Source of the DNA: Methanospirillum lacunae
GTDB lineage: Archaea > Halobacteriota > Methanomicrobia > Methanomicrobiales > Methanospirillaceae
DNA: 64,000 nt
Direction: 5' to 3'
Assembly (NCBI RefSeq): GCF_003173355.1
Contig: NZ_QGMY01000009.1
Span: 1-64,000 of the forward strand
Shown here one piece after another: positions 18,639-27,396 of the stretch (positions are counted from its first letter, which is position 1; every line of letters starts with the position of its first letter). The notes under the pieces were generated by a model. It saw nothing but the letters and a program-made list of their open reading frames with translations, ran no database searches and was not told the DNA's origin. Position numbers and translations under genes: made by a program.

Positions 18639-19895
18639 TCAGTTGAGTATGTGATCCAGATCTTCCAGAAGTGCCTTTGCAGATAAATATCTATCACCGG
18701 GGCTGGATGCCAGGCATTTCTGGATAATCGGGAGAATTTCAGCACCTTTTCGCTGTAAAAAAACCGGCTCCTTTCCTGAAGGAATGGTTGCTTTGCCTGT
18801 CAGAAGCTCTGAAAATACCATCCCGATCTCCCAGATATCAGTGCCATACCCACAGTCCGGTGCCTGTTGATGCTGCTCTGGTGCTGCATATCGTGGAGAA
18901 AACCCGGATATAGACCACCGGGATGGGCCTGACCTTGCAAGCCCCCAGTCGGTCAATTTCACAGATCCATCGCTTGTGAGCAGGATATTTGAGGGTTTTA
19001 TATCACAATGAGCCACTCCCCGCTCATGGGCATAAACCAGGGCTGATACAAGGCTTCTGACGATCTGCAGTCCCCTGACAACATCTACTGGTTTTTTAAT
19101 ATCTGCAAGAGTTCCGGGCAGGTATTCAATTTCAATATAGGGAACAGGGAGTATGTTTGCTGATAACACCGCTGCAATATGCGGGTGATCGAGATCTTTC
19201 CACACACTTATCTCCTGCATAAACGACATCCCGGTCTTTTCATCAACCCTGCGTGGAACTTTGACAACTACTGCAAGATTATCAGAGATCCGTTCTGCAT
19301 ACCAGATGATACCAACTCCTCCTTCCGTTAGGATCCTGACATTTCTGTACCGGTTTGCTGGAAGAGGAAACGGCAACGGTGTTAAGGTTTTTTCAGATCC
19401 CTCAAACGGGTATCTGTTCCTGACAAGTTCGGTCACCCCGTACATTCCGAGAATAAACGAGAGTCCCAGTGAACCATAGACCAATAAAGGGAGCGGATAC
19501 GTAAACTGAAGAAGATTAGCATACTGCCTGACAAAAAAGAGAAGACAGAGTATCAGAGTCGAGGAGATGATCAGGCCAAGCCCGACTGACATAATAAGAT
19601 GCCATGAAAGATACCACTTAAGCAGCATGACCAGATGCAGGACAATAAGCAATGAAAAGAAGATATACATTACAGGAAGAGACACATTCGCCGCATTACC
19701 CATCCCTGCATTTCCTCCATGCTCCATCTCTCCACCCATACCTCTATTTCCATGTTGTACAGGAGTAGATAATAGAAGGAGTATCACGACCACGTACAAC
19801 CCGGCAAGTATCAGATTGAGAGCCCGGATTACCTGATTGTGTAACTCAGGTTTTGTTTTGATAGTTTGAGATCCTGGAAAGATAGTGGTCTTCAT
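18639..19895 (-). CDS. Membrane Ser/Thr protein kinase
   Basis: A 418-residue protein. The first 165 residues hold four transmembrane helices; between helix 1 and 2 is an extracytoplasmic loop rich in Met, His and Gly (HGNRGMGGEMEHGGNAGMGN), a composition typical of metal, especially copper, binding. The C-terminal kinase domain is complete: VVVKVP lysine, helix-C Glu in MQEISVW, catalytic loop HCDIKPSN (HCD for HRD), DWG for DFG, and AAPEQ. It lies 12 bases downstream of the FHA/wHTH regulator, so the two form a phospho-signalling unit; FHA domains bind phosphothreonine. Confidence 0.88.
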   Translation of the reverse strand: MKTTIFPGSQTIKTKPELHNQVIRALNLILAGLYVVVILLLLSTPVQHGNRGMGGEMEHGGNAGMGNAANVSLPVMYIFFSLLIVLHLVMLLKWYLSWHLIMSVGLGLIISSTLILCLLFFVRQYANLLQFTYPLPLLVYGSLGLSFILGMYGVTELVRNRYPFEGSEKTLTPLPFPLPANRYRNVRILTEGGVGIIWYAERISDNLAVVVKVPRRVDEKTGMSFMQEISVWKDLDHPHIAAVLSANILPVPYIEIEYLPGTLADIKKPVDVVRGLQIVRSLVSALVYAHERGVAHCDIKPSNILLTSDGSVKLTDWGLARSGPSRWSISGFSPRYAAPEQHQQAPDCGYGTDIWEIGMVFSELLTGKATIPSGKEPVFLQRKGAEILPIIQKCLASSPGDRYLSAKALLEDLDHILN

Positions 19896-19907
19896 GAAAG
19901 TAATTGA

Positions 19908-20684
19908 TCAGGAATTTCCTGAGAGATATAAAAAGGCTGCTCCCAGAGGTCCTGGTGAGAGCTCAATAAGGTCTTCATTTTTTAGTGTTACAGGATCATG
20001 TGATACAGGTTTGCCATTGAGATATGTACCACCTTTGCTGTTACCATCCTCAAGGGTCCAGACACCGACCCTTTTTCGCAACCAGGCATGAGGCCGCGAA
20101 GCACGGCTTACTGACCGGTATTCATCTCCAAGAATGATTGCCGGTTCAGTGAAGAGAGCCTCCTCTGTCTCCTCACCTCTTCCAATCCGGTATAATTCGC
20201 TCTTTAATTCATACCTTCGTCCACTATCAGAGCCGTTGGTCAGGGAAAGAGCAGGTCCGGTTCCAGGAGAGATCTCCCGCAGTCCCTTCTTTGCAGCCTC
20301 AATCCTGTCAGAAAGGCCTGATATTCCTGATTCTGATACAGAGGAGAAAAGGGCAAGGTTGCGGGTGGCCTGATCCAGACCACCGGGAATGAGAGAGTAA
20401 TAAAATACCGGCTGACCATGGTTTACCGGGTCATCAGATACCCCTATCTCCTTTCTGATCAGACCAAGAGAGAGAAGCCGGGTCAGATGTTTTTTGGTAT
20501 TTTCATAACTCGTAGAGATCTCATGGGCCACCTGCCTGACGGTCCGGGGTTTGGTTCCCATGAAAGACAACATCTGAAGCCTGACCGGACTTGCCAGAAC
20601 ATCAAGGTATTCAGAGAGCTCAGCGATGAACTCAGGATCTGAACCTGAAAGGATCGTCCGATCTTGGGAATTTTCAGATGTCAT
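19908..20684 (-). CDS. ArsR-like winged-helix regulator fused to FHA domain
   Basis: An N-terminal winged helix (ELSEYLDVLASPVRLQMLSF, then VRQVAHEISTSYENTKKHLT) of the ArsR type is joined through a helical linker to an FHA domain with the expected RIGRG, VSRASRPHAWL and NSKGGTYLNGK motifs. ATG 20684 is chosen for its SD AAGGAA; in-frame starts at 20720 and 20771 are possible. It would bind DNA and read a phosphothreonine mark, presumably placed by the kinase encoded next. It is divergent from the second small-secreted-pair operon. Confidence 0.85.
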   Translation of the reverse strand: MTSENSQDRTILSGSDPEFIAELSEYLDVLASPVRLQMLSFMGTKPRTVRQVAHEISTSYENTKKHLTRLLSLGLIRKEIGVSDDPVNHGQPVFYYSLIPGGLDQATRNLALFSSVSESGISGLSDRIEAAKKGLREISPGTGPALSLTNGSDSGRRYELKSELYRIGRGEETEEALFTEPAIILGDEYRSVSRASRPHAWLRKRVGVWTLEDGNSKGGTYLNGKPVSHDPVTLKNEDLIELSPGPLGAAFLYLSGNS

Positions 20685-20780
20685 ATCAATCAGTTCCTTC
20701 TTGATTGGTCCTTTCATCATATCATCTCTACCCCTGATAACCTTCGGGTTTAGAGGGAGAACAGATCCCATTTTAGGCCT

Positions 20781-20831
20781 TGATATTGCAGGCTGAAGTA
20801 TGTGTATCTATACACCGCCCAGGCGGAGATA
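20781..20831 (+). promoter_or_regulatory. Promoter, palindrome and leader hairpin of secreted-pair copy 2
   Basis: TGATAT (20781) is a weak TATA candidate. An inverted repeat GTGTAT-CT-ATACAC (20802-20815) runs into a hairpin CCGCC-CA-GGCGG (20815-20826). The SD GGAGAT (20825-20830) partly overlaps the second hairpin arm, so pairing could hide it. TCTATACACCGC matches the leader of the other copy (TCTATGCACCGC). This could also be an operator for the divergent wHTH-FHA protein. Confidence 0.55.
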
Positions 20832-20835
20832 CATC

Positions 20836-21063
20836 ATGAAAGCAATTGTATTAATCCTCATCGTGGGCCTTATCGCCCTCGCAACTGTTCTTCCGGTATC
20901 AGCAGCCGGACAGAATGGAAATGGACAGATGCTACAGAATGGTACAGGAACAGTTGGTACTGGTGTGTGTCCCAACCCCGACTGTAATCTTGCTGATTGT
21001 CCAAATAACCAGACTCCACCCAGAGATGGGACTGGAATACAGTATGGAAAATCTGAACAATAA
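20836..21063 (+). CDS. Small secreted protein, pair member A (copy 2)
   Basis: A 75-residue paralogue of the protein at 13376: same signal peptide pattern (LILIVGLIALATVLPVSAAG), same Cys cluster (CPNPDCNLADCPNNQ) and same end (PRDGTGIQYGK). ATG 20836 follows the SD GGAGAT; a frame extension to 20800 runs through the leader hairpin. It is followed after 14 bases by pair member B. Confidence 0.72.
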   Translation: MKAIVLILIVGLIALATVLPVSAAGQNGNGQMLQNGTGTVGTGVCPNPDCNLADCPNNQTPPRDGTGIQYGKSEQ

Positions 21064-21077
21064 AGAGGTTTGAGTTA

Positions 21078-21404
21078 ATGAACAAAAGAGTCCTTGGAAT
21101 TCTTGGAATTACTCTTATTTCTGTTCTGATCATTCTGATTATCGTCCTTCCGGCATCGGGTGTAGGTAATACAGGCCCGCGTGATGGAGTCGGTAACCAG
21201 GGTGGATATCATGCCCATCAGTATGGTTCTGGGCAGCAGAGTGGGTCCGGGACCGGATCCTGTATCAGTGAGAAATGCCCGCATTACGGGTCATCAGGTC
21301 GGGACGGAGCCCGCATGGAGTGTGAGGCATACGCTAACGGACATCGAAATGGTATGCATTCAGGATCAGAAAGCCGGGGGCATGGATATTCGATGAAAGG
21401 ATAA
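21078..21404 (+). CDS. Small secreted Gly/His-rich protein, pair member B (copy 2)
   Basis: A 108-residue paralogue of the protein at 13058: signal peptide (LISVLIILIIVLPASGVG), then a Gly-, Ser- and His-rich chain with CISEKCPHYG and many His residues at the end (YANGHRNGMHS). SD AAAGAGGTTT precedes it. The His and Cys content would suit metal binding, but this is inference. Confidence 0.7.
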   Translation: MNKRVLGILGITLISVLIILIIVLPASGVGNTGPRDGVGNQGGYHAHQYGSGQQSGSGTGSCISEKCPHYGSSGRDGARMECEAYANGHRNGMHSGSESRGHGYSMKG

Positions 21405-21544
21405 ATAATGTAAATAAAACTGGAATATGTAACTCATTGTTTATCTATACATTTAGAATATCATATGAACTATGCATCAGATAGTTCGCAAATCATCGGA
21501 AACCACATGATACCCCTGTCATCGCTATTGTTCTTCAATTATTT

Positions 21545-22117
21545 CTAAAATTGTTCTAAAGCCAACGATGAACCGAGACTCTTCATGGAAGAATGGAGAT
21601 CTTCTCTTTCGTGTGCCGGTTTGTTTCGCATTCCGGCAACGACATACACCTCTTTAACATCAAATTCCAGTAGCTCAAACATCTTTTTCGTGTAATCAAA
21701 ATACAACCGGAATAGATTTGAGTCAGGATTGCCTTGAGTAAATACAAGTATCAGTTTTTTTCCGGCTTTTTCTTCCTTGAAATACGGGGAGAACCGTGGA
21801 GAGAATTGTGCGAACAACCTATCGGTAAATATCTTCGCTTGTGCACTCATCTGTCCCATATAAACCGGTGAACCAAGAACAAGGGCATCGGCACACTCAA
21901 TAGCATCATAAAGTATCTGCATATCATCGTTGATGACACAACCCCTATCGCTATTTTTACAATAAAAACAACCTCGACACGGAATGATGTCAAGATCATT
22001 GAAACACCAGGATTCAGTTTTGGCACCTTGTTCTTTCGCACCTTCGAGTATTTTGTGCACTGTCCAGGCAGTATTGCCCTCTTTTCGCGGGCTAGCAATA
22101 AATCCAATGATTTTCAT
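21545..22117 (-). CDS. Iron-sulfur flavoprotein / NADPH-dependent FMN reductase family
   Basis: A 190-residue flavodoxin-fold protein. FMN-binding phrases GFIASPRKEGNTAWTV and LGSPVYMGQMSAQAKIF are present, and the compact cysteine motif CRGCFYCKNSDRGC matches the 4Fe-4S site of iron-sulfur flavoproteins (Isf) of methanogens. It would pass electrons from ferredoxin to small acceptors such as O2 or peroxide in the known family. It appears monocistronic. Confidence 0.88.
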   Translation of the reverse strand: MKIIGFIASPRKEGNTAWTVHKILEGAKEQGAKTESWCFNDLDIIPCRGCFYCKNSDRGCVINDDMQILYDAIECADALVLGSPVYMGQMSAQAKIFTDRLFAQFSPRFSPYFKEEKAGKKLILVFTQGNPDSNLFRLYFDYTKKMFELLEFDVKEVYVVAGMRNKPAHEREDLHSSMKSLGSSLALEQF

Positions 22118-22311
22118 TATACCTTCTTGAACCTTCTGAGAAATCTTATATCTCTGTCACTCTATTGTTTTCCGGTACCAATAAGGCTGAATTGCACTTG
22201 TAAGGGTGTACGCGAGTTCATCCCGAAATAATATAAGAAAGAGATACCAGGCAATACTATACACCTTTTTAAAAATTACCGGTATCATTAATGCTAATCC
22301 TTGTTCTCTGC

Positions 22312-22968
22312 TTATGCCGTACTACGTGAGAAAACCGCCCCATATCCTCCTCCCAGTTTCTGCCTGGCTTCAGCAAGTCCATTTTCGAGAGCCTGCCTAT
22401 CCTCTGTTTCTGAATATCCGGTATCGTCGATCATCTCAATTGCTGTCTGAAACGCCTGTTCTGCAGCCTGATACTGCCCAAGGATCAATGAGACCCGGCC
22501 AAGACCAGCATATGCTGCCCATGCTGAATCTTCACCACCACACAAAGAGCTGGCTGTCTTATACGCGTCTATTGCTGATTGGTACCGTTTCGAACCTTCT
22601 AGTGCATACCCAAGACCCAACCAGGCATCATATGAATTTGAATCCAGATTGATTGCTTCTTCAAACTGCTTTTTAGCATCAAGAAATGATTCACTTGCAA
22701 TAAGTTGATTACCTTTGGCTATTGATGATGAAACAGTCGGGATCTCCACATTAGTACCTGAAATATTTCTGGGAATGTAGAAATCAGGGAGAATACTGGT
22801 ATCAGTCCGGTCAAGTACCCAGTCCGGAGCACCGAGCCAGCCCTGGGTATACCCCTCTTCAGCTAAAACGAGGGGAGCGATTGAAAAAATCACTGCCAGG
22901 AAACCGCAGATATAGAGCATTACACTCTCCATATAACCGATTTTAATTCTCGTTTTCTTATTATGCAT
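22312..22968 (-). CDS. Exported TPR-repeat protein
   Basis: A 218-residue protein with an N-terminal signal/anchor segment (VMLYICGFLAVIFSIAPLVL) and three TPR units at about residues 85-190 (FLDAKKQFEEAINLDSNSYD, YQSAIDAYKTA, YQAAEQAFQTAIEM). ATG 22968 has an SD-like AAGGTGA. TPRs mediate protein contacts, here outside the membrane. It is divergent from the secreted gene at 23114. Confidence 0.78.
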   Translation of the reverse strand: MHNKKTRIKIGYMESVMLYICGFLAVIFSIAPLVLAEEGYTQGWLGAPDWVLDRTDTSILPDFYIPRNISGTNVEIPTVSSSIAKGNQLIASESFLDAKKQFEEAINLDSNSYDAWLGLGYALEGSKRYQSAIDAYKTASSLCGGEDSAWAAYAGLGRVSLILGQYQAAEQAFQTAIEMIDDTGYSETEDRQALENGLAEARQKLGGGYGAVFSRSTA

Positions 22969-23113
22969 AGGGTCACCTTGACGGGAAATGAGAAATACTT
23001 TCTACCGCCACTATCGTCACACAATATCGGGATTATATTCAAGAACAATTGCACAAATTTGTTATACTTCTACACCGAGGGGTCATTTAGTCAATGAGGG
23101 AGATGACAAGAAT

Positions 23114-23716
23114 ATGAAAAAAATGTTGGCAGTATTGATTCTGAACAGAACCAATACAGGATGGGTACTTCTCATTGCACTGATCATCATGATGATATGC
23201 ACTATCCATGTTGCAGCATTGCCAACGGTCATGTTCCCACTCAAACCTTCCCCGATAACTGGCCCATACCAGGATGCTGAATTTCTTACTATTGCCAATG
23301 AGACAATCTACGGGTTATCTAATCAAACGATACCAAATGGCACAACCCTACGGGAACTCCAAACCACCCAGCAGAAACTTGCAAAGATGAATATCAGCCC
23401 TGATCTTTATCCACGTGCAAGGCAGATTAATGCATATCTCTATTACACATCAAAAGCCGGGGATGCATACTCAGATGCCATGAGTCTGGCAAGTAAGCCA
23501 TATTCACCAGCATATACTGATAGTTCAGTAACCAGTGAAGCAAAAGAGTATCAAATTGCATCACAGGTTATCTGGAATCAGATCATGGATCTCTATCCAG
23601 GGGTTTCTCCATACCGGCTTGAAACATCGAAGACACCATACTCACCAAACGAAGATCCAACGTTCAAATGGCCGTATGATCCAGTGCAGACATATGCCAT
23701 TGGTGACCTCTGGTAA
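23114..23716 (+). CDS. Secreted protein of unknown function, LPTVMFPLK family (copy 1)
   Basis: About 200 residues with an N-terminal hydrophobic export signal (VLLIALIIMMICTIHVAA). I chose ATG 23114, preceded by GGGAGATGA. The mature part is highly similar over its whole length to the gene at 38228: both have FPLK, GPYQD, IYGLSNQTIPNG, QQKLAKMNISPD, INAYLYYT, AGDAYSDAMSL and NEDPTFK. No catalytic motif is evident. I do not recognise the family; it looks like a lineage-specific surface protein. Confidence 0.7.
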   Translation: MKKMLAVLILNRTNTGWVLLIALIIMMICTIHVAALPTVMFPLKPSPITGPYQDAEFLTIANETIYGLSNQTIPNGTTLRELQTTQQKLAKMNISPDLYPRARQINAYLYYTSKAGDAYSDAMSLASKPYSPAYTDSSVTSEAKEYQIASQVIWNQIMDLYPGVSPYRLETSKTPYSPNEDPTFKWPYDPVQTYAIGDLW

Positions 23717-23761
23717 ATTCAGGTACCTTTCGACGAAAAAAGGGATCAGGCTGATAAAATA

Positions 23762-24643
23762 TTAATCAGATTTTTCAATCTCTGCCATCAACCGATCCAT
23801 AACCTCGTCTATTGCTCTCCAGGTTGGAGAATCCTGTTTTTTTCCAATAAACGGATGGCCGGAATCCCCGGCTTCCCGCATTTTTATATCAAGGGGAATC
23901 TTTCCAAGGAATGGAACATGATGTTCCTGTGCTATCCGTTCACCCCCACCGCTTCCGAAGAGATCAATGGTACCATGGCAGTGGGGACAAGTAAGCCCGC
24001 TCATATTCTCAATAACACCAAGGACCGGAATCTCAAGCATCCCTACAAAGGTGATTGCTTTGGTTGAATCCAGGGTTGCAACATCCTGCGGTGTTGTTAC
24101 AATCACAGCCCCCCTGATATTTGGCGCTATTTGTGCAATTGTAAGAGCCTCGTCCCCGGTGCCAGGTGGTAGATCCACAATCAGGTAATCAAGACTTCCC
24201 CACCTGACATCAGAAAGGAACTGTCTGATCACTCCCATCTTGATTGCTCCCCTCCATACTACAGGATCGGATTTTTTCTCCAGCAGGAAAGCCATTGAAA
24301 TGACTTGAAGGGTTCCTGTCATCCTGACCGGGACCAGCATCTGCCCATCACCAAGGAGCTGATACTCTTCAAGCCCCAGCATCTTGGGAACATTTGGTCC
24401 ATGAATATCCAGGTCTAATAATCCGGTCTGCTTTCCAAGGGCAGAAAAAGCATATGCCAGGTTGACAGCAACCGTGGACTTCCCAACTCCTCCTTTTCCT
24501 GAAAGAACCAGGATTACATGCTTGACATCAATTTTCGCTTTTTCTGGAGTTTTATGTGCAGGAACCGGACGTGGGGTTTGAATTTGATCATCAACGTTCG
24601 GTTCATGTGGAGAATCTATTTTTTCAGGTGAACCATCAGCCAT
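23762..24643 (-). CDS. Mrp/NBP35-family Fe-S cluster carrier ATPase
   Basis: A 293-residue P-loop ATPase. The deviant Walker A motif SGKGGVGKSTVAVNLA, the phrase LDLDIHGPNVPKMLG and DLPPGTGDEALTIAQ define the family, and the C-terminal CPHCHG supplies the CxxC that holds a bridging 4Fe-4S cluster. It would accept clusters from assembly scaffolds and deliver them to apo-proteins. It has its own promoter and lies beside the convergent secreted protein gene. Confidence 0.93.
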   Translation of the reverse strand: MADGSPEKIDSPHEPNVDDQIQTPRPVPAHKTPEKAKIDVKHVILVLSGKGGVGKSTVAVNLAYAFSALGKQTGLLDLDIHGPNVPKMLGLEEYQLLGDGQMLVPVRMTGTLQVISMAFLLEKKSDPVVWRGAIKMGVIRQFLSDVRWGSLDYLIVDLPPGTGDEALTIAQIAPNIRGAVIVTTPQDVATLDSTKAITFVGMLEIPVLGVIENMSGLTCPHCHGTIDLFGSGGGERIAQEHHVPFLGKIPLDIKMREAGDSGHPFIGKKQDSPTWRAIDEVMDRLMAEIEKSD

Positions 24644-24762
24644 GTTAGGACTCCGTTATTCATGCAACAGGGAAACCAACTCTACAAATTCAGAGAAAAG
24701 GATGCTGACATCAGATGTCTGATCTGAAATTCCAGATGATAGTGTCCATGTTTGTGGGCACA

Positions 24763-24805
24763 TAATAATTACACATATGAGTAATAATTACTTTGCATTA
24801 TAAAC
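24763..24805 (-). promoter_or_regulatory. Mrp promoter with palindrome and repeated half-site
   Basis: The minus-strand TATA-like TTTATAATG is at about 24805-24797. Just downstream in the direction of transcription is a palindrome AGTAATAATTACT (24780-24792), and TAATAATTAC recurs 19 bases farther at 24763-24772. Position between TATA and the likely start site fits a repressor site. The binding protein is unknown. Confidence 0.4.
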
Positions 24806-24848
24806 CAGAATCAAAGGATCAGTAAGTGAGAGAAAACTGGTTTTTCAT

Positions 24849-25775
24849 TTACCCAAACTGGTATGTTGATCCAACCGTATTGAGTATCACCTGATTCGGC
24901 ATCTCTTCAGTTAACTGGGTTATTGCTTCCCAACCGGTGCAGTGTAATGGAATTACATATTCAGGATCAATCTCTTTCATGGCAGCAACGGTTGGATTAA
25001 TTATCCTGCTAAAGAACGAACCAGAAAGATGAAATCCTCCGATAACTGCATAGATCTGGTCCATCCCGGTGATCATGCGGGCATACCGGATCGTATTGAT
25101 GACTCCTGCATGAGCACACCCGGTAATAATCACCAGGCCTTTTTCTTTGAGATTGAGGATAATAGCCTGATCATCATGAAACTCATCAGGAACCCATGAG
25201 TCAGAATCTTCAACATAGTAAACAGGATTACTCTGTTCAAATTCAGTAGTTCGTTCAATATCACCGGTTATCAGGATCCGGTCATGCCAAAACATGGTAG
25301 GTCCTGATGTAAAGAGAAGTTCTGCTCCTGCATTCCTGCATGCATTCAGATCCGGAGGAGCAATATCAATGAAGGGTTCATTAGAGAACCGTTTCTGCCT
25401 CCTTGAAAATGAACCAGGGTGAACATATACCGGAACCGGCCGGCCTGCACACTCCAGAACTTCAATAAGAGAACCCACGTGATCATCATGACCATGGCTG
25501 ATCACCAGAGCAGCAATATCTTTCAGGGATATGCCCAGTTGGTTAGCATTATACTGAAGAGAGATCTTTGAGGCACCAGCATCCATCAAAATCGATATCG
25601 ACTCATTACCTGACCATGTTGTAATATACAGTGAAAGACCGTGCTCAGCCAGCAAAACCTCGCCATTTGAGAGGGGTGGCCTTTTTACAACAGATGATGA
25701 ATCTGACCTGAGGAGGTCAGTATAATTATCAACAAGGACCGTTATCTCGGCTCTGTCTATCTCCTGAAGTCTCAT
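24849..25775 (-). CDS. MBL-fold hydrolase, COG1237-type
   Basis: A 308-residue metallo-beta-lactamase-fold protein with the metal motif ISHGHDDHVGSL and further ligands in CAHAGVINT and GGFHLSG. It belongs to the group annotated as related to the dihydropterin/ribofuranosylaminobenzene-phosphate synthase, an enzyme on the tetrahydromethanopterin route, but that activity cannot be confirmed by reading. Its start overlaps the stop of atwA by four bases (ATGA), so it is co-translated with a methyl-CoM reductase activation factor. Confidence 0.82.
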   Translation of the reverse strand: MRLQEIDRAEITVLVDNYTDLLRSDSSSVVKRPPLSNGEVLLAEHGLSLYITTWSGNESISILMDAGASKISLQYNANQLGISLKDIAALVISHGHDDHVGSLIEVLECAGRPVPVYVHPGSFSRRQKRFSNEPFIDIAPPDLNACRNAGAELLFTSGPTMFWHDRILITGDIERTTEFEQSNPVYYVEDSDSWVPDEFHDDQAIILNLKEKGLVIITGCAHAGVINTIRYARMITGMDQIYAVIGGFHLSGSFFSRIINPTVAAMKEIDPEYVIPLHCTGWEAITQLTEEMPNQVILNTVGSTYQFG

Positions 25776-27376
25776 TCGTTAGCCATGACCTGACGTTCTT
25801 CCTCGGTTACTTCAGCAAGGACTTCTGCAGTCGGACCTATTTTGATGATCTTTCCAAATCGCATGAGAGCACAGCGGTCACATATGTCTCTCACAAACTC
25901 CATGTCGTGAGACACAACAATGAACGTATCTTCCATCTCCTCACGGGCATGCAGGATAGAATGTTTCACATCAACCTTTGTTATCGGATCCATCGTCCCT
26001 GTCGGCTCATCAAGGACTACAATTGTCGGTTCCCGGATTAAAACCTGGGCGAGGGCAACCCGGTGACGTTCACCCTCACTCAGAGTTCCCGGAAGGCGGT
26101 TCAAGACTTCTTTGCTCTTTTCTACTGTAAACCCTGCCATCTTCAAGGTGATAATCGCCTTCTGCTTCGCAAGCTCTTTGGGAAACTCAAGGCCAATGGC
26201 ATCGGTTAGGTTATCAAGCACCGTCCTGTGTGGAAAGAGATCATATTCCTGGTGAAGAAGTCCGATGTATTGTTTTGCCCGACCACGGTTGTCAAACCCG
26301 GGCTTGGTCATATCAACCCATTCATCACCGACCCTTATGTTCAGTTCACCACTGGTCGGCTCGATGATACCGGCAATCATCTTTGAGAGAGTCGTTTTCC
26401 CGGCTCCCGAAGTACCGATGATTCCAAAGATCTCCTGATGGTTTACTTCTAACTGAATGTTATTGACTGCACGGATAAGTCCGCGATCTAGTGAGACATA
26501 CTGTTTTACCAGATCGCGTGCCTGGAGAATCGGTTTACCACACTCAACACCACAGAACACTTCATCATCATGGAATCCTTTCATGAAGACAGCCATGACA
26601 TCTTTTGGAGACCCGGATGCTTTGATCTCGCCATCTTCAAGGAGAATGGCTGTAGTTGCAACCTCATCAAGAATCTGGGTGAAATGAGAGGTTACGACCA
26701 TTGACATTCCTGATGCTGCAGCAGCCTCCTTGAGCATTTTGTGAACCAGGTAGGCAGTCTTTGGATCCAGTGTTCCGGTCGGCTCGTCTGCAAAGAGACA
26801 GAACGGCTCCTTTGCCAGCTGACGGGCGAGAACCACACGCTGTTTTTCGCCACCAGAAAGATCCCGGGCAATATGCATCATCCGGTGTGAGAGCCTGACC
26901 TGATCGATGAGATCTGCAGCCCTGGTTATGGCTTTTCCGGCAGGATACCCGATATCATCAAGAGCGTGAAGAACATTATCAATGACCCGGTCATTTCCAT
27001 ACAAGGCAAAGGTCCGCTGGAACATGATCGCATTCCTGGCCAGGATACGCCGTTTCAGGAGTTCCTGATCTGGGTTCCAGAAGTCAACATCTATTGCAGA
27101 GAGGATACCCCCACATTTAGGGCATTTCTGACCTGAATGGCTCTGAACAGTGACATATTCACATGATGGGCAGGCCGCAATATGGTAGATGATTCTGCCC
27201 GTGGTAGGTGGCTGGTCAATTCCACGAAGCAGGTGAATCAGAGTTGTCTTTCCTGCCCCGCTTCTGCCGATGACGCCAAGGATCTCTCCTTCATCAAGAG
27301 TAAAGGAGACATTTTTCAGGGCATATATTCCATCAAACGAAAGAGAGAGGTTTTCTATTGTAATAAGGCGGGTCAT
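25772..27376 (-). CDS. atwA: Methyl-coenzyme M reductase activation component A2 (tandem ABC ATPase)
   Basis: A 534-residue soluble protein with two ABC ATPase domains (about 1-260 and 285-534): Walker A GRSGAGKTTLIHLL and GTSGAGKTTLSKMI, signatures LSGGEKQRVVLARQ and LSEGERHRVALAQ, Walker B FADEPTG and VLDEPTG. A zinc ribbon CPSCEYV...CPKCGG is inserted after the first Walker A. There is no membrane partner. Component A2 is needed with ATP to reactivate the nickel F430 of methyl-CoM reductase. It lies between a DUF2124 gene (20-base gap) and the MBL gene. Confidence 0.93.
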   Translation of the reverse strand: MTRLITIENLSLSFDGIYALKNVSFTLDEGEILGVIGRSGAGKTTLIHLLRGIDQPPTTGRIIYHIAACPSCEYVTVQSHSGQKCPKCGGILSAIDVDFWNPDQELLKRRILARNAIMFQRTFALYGNDRVIDNVLHALDDIGYPAGKAITRAADLIDQVRLSHRMMHIARDLSGGEKQRVVLARQLAKEPFCLFADEPTGTLDPKTAYLVHKMLKEAAAASGMSMVVTSHFTQILDEVATTAILLEDGEIKASGSPKDVMAVFMKGFHDDEVFCGVECGKPILQARDLVKQYVSLDRGLIRAVNNIQLEVNHQEIFGIIGTSGAGKTTLSKMIAGIIEPTSGELNIRVGDEWVDMTKPGFDNRGRAKQYIGLLHQEYDLFPHRTVLDNLTDAIGLEFPKELAKQKAIITLKMAGFTVEKSKEVLNRLPGTLSEGERHRVALAQVLIREPTIVVLDEPTGTMDPITKVDVKHSILHAREEMEDTFIVVSHDMEFVRDICDRCALMRFGKIIKIGPTAEVLAEVTEEERQVMANE

Positions 27377-27396
27377 ATGTATGTAATAAATAAGGA

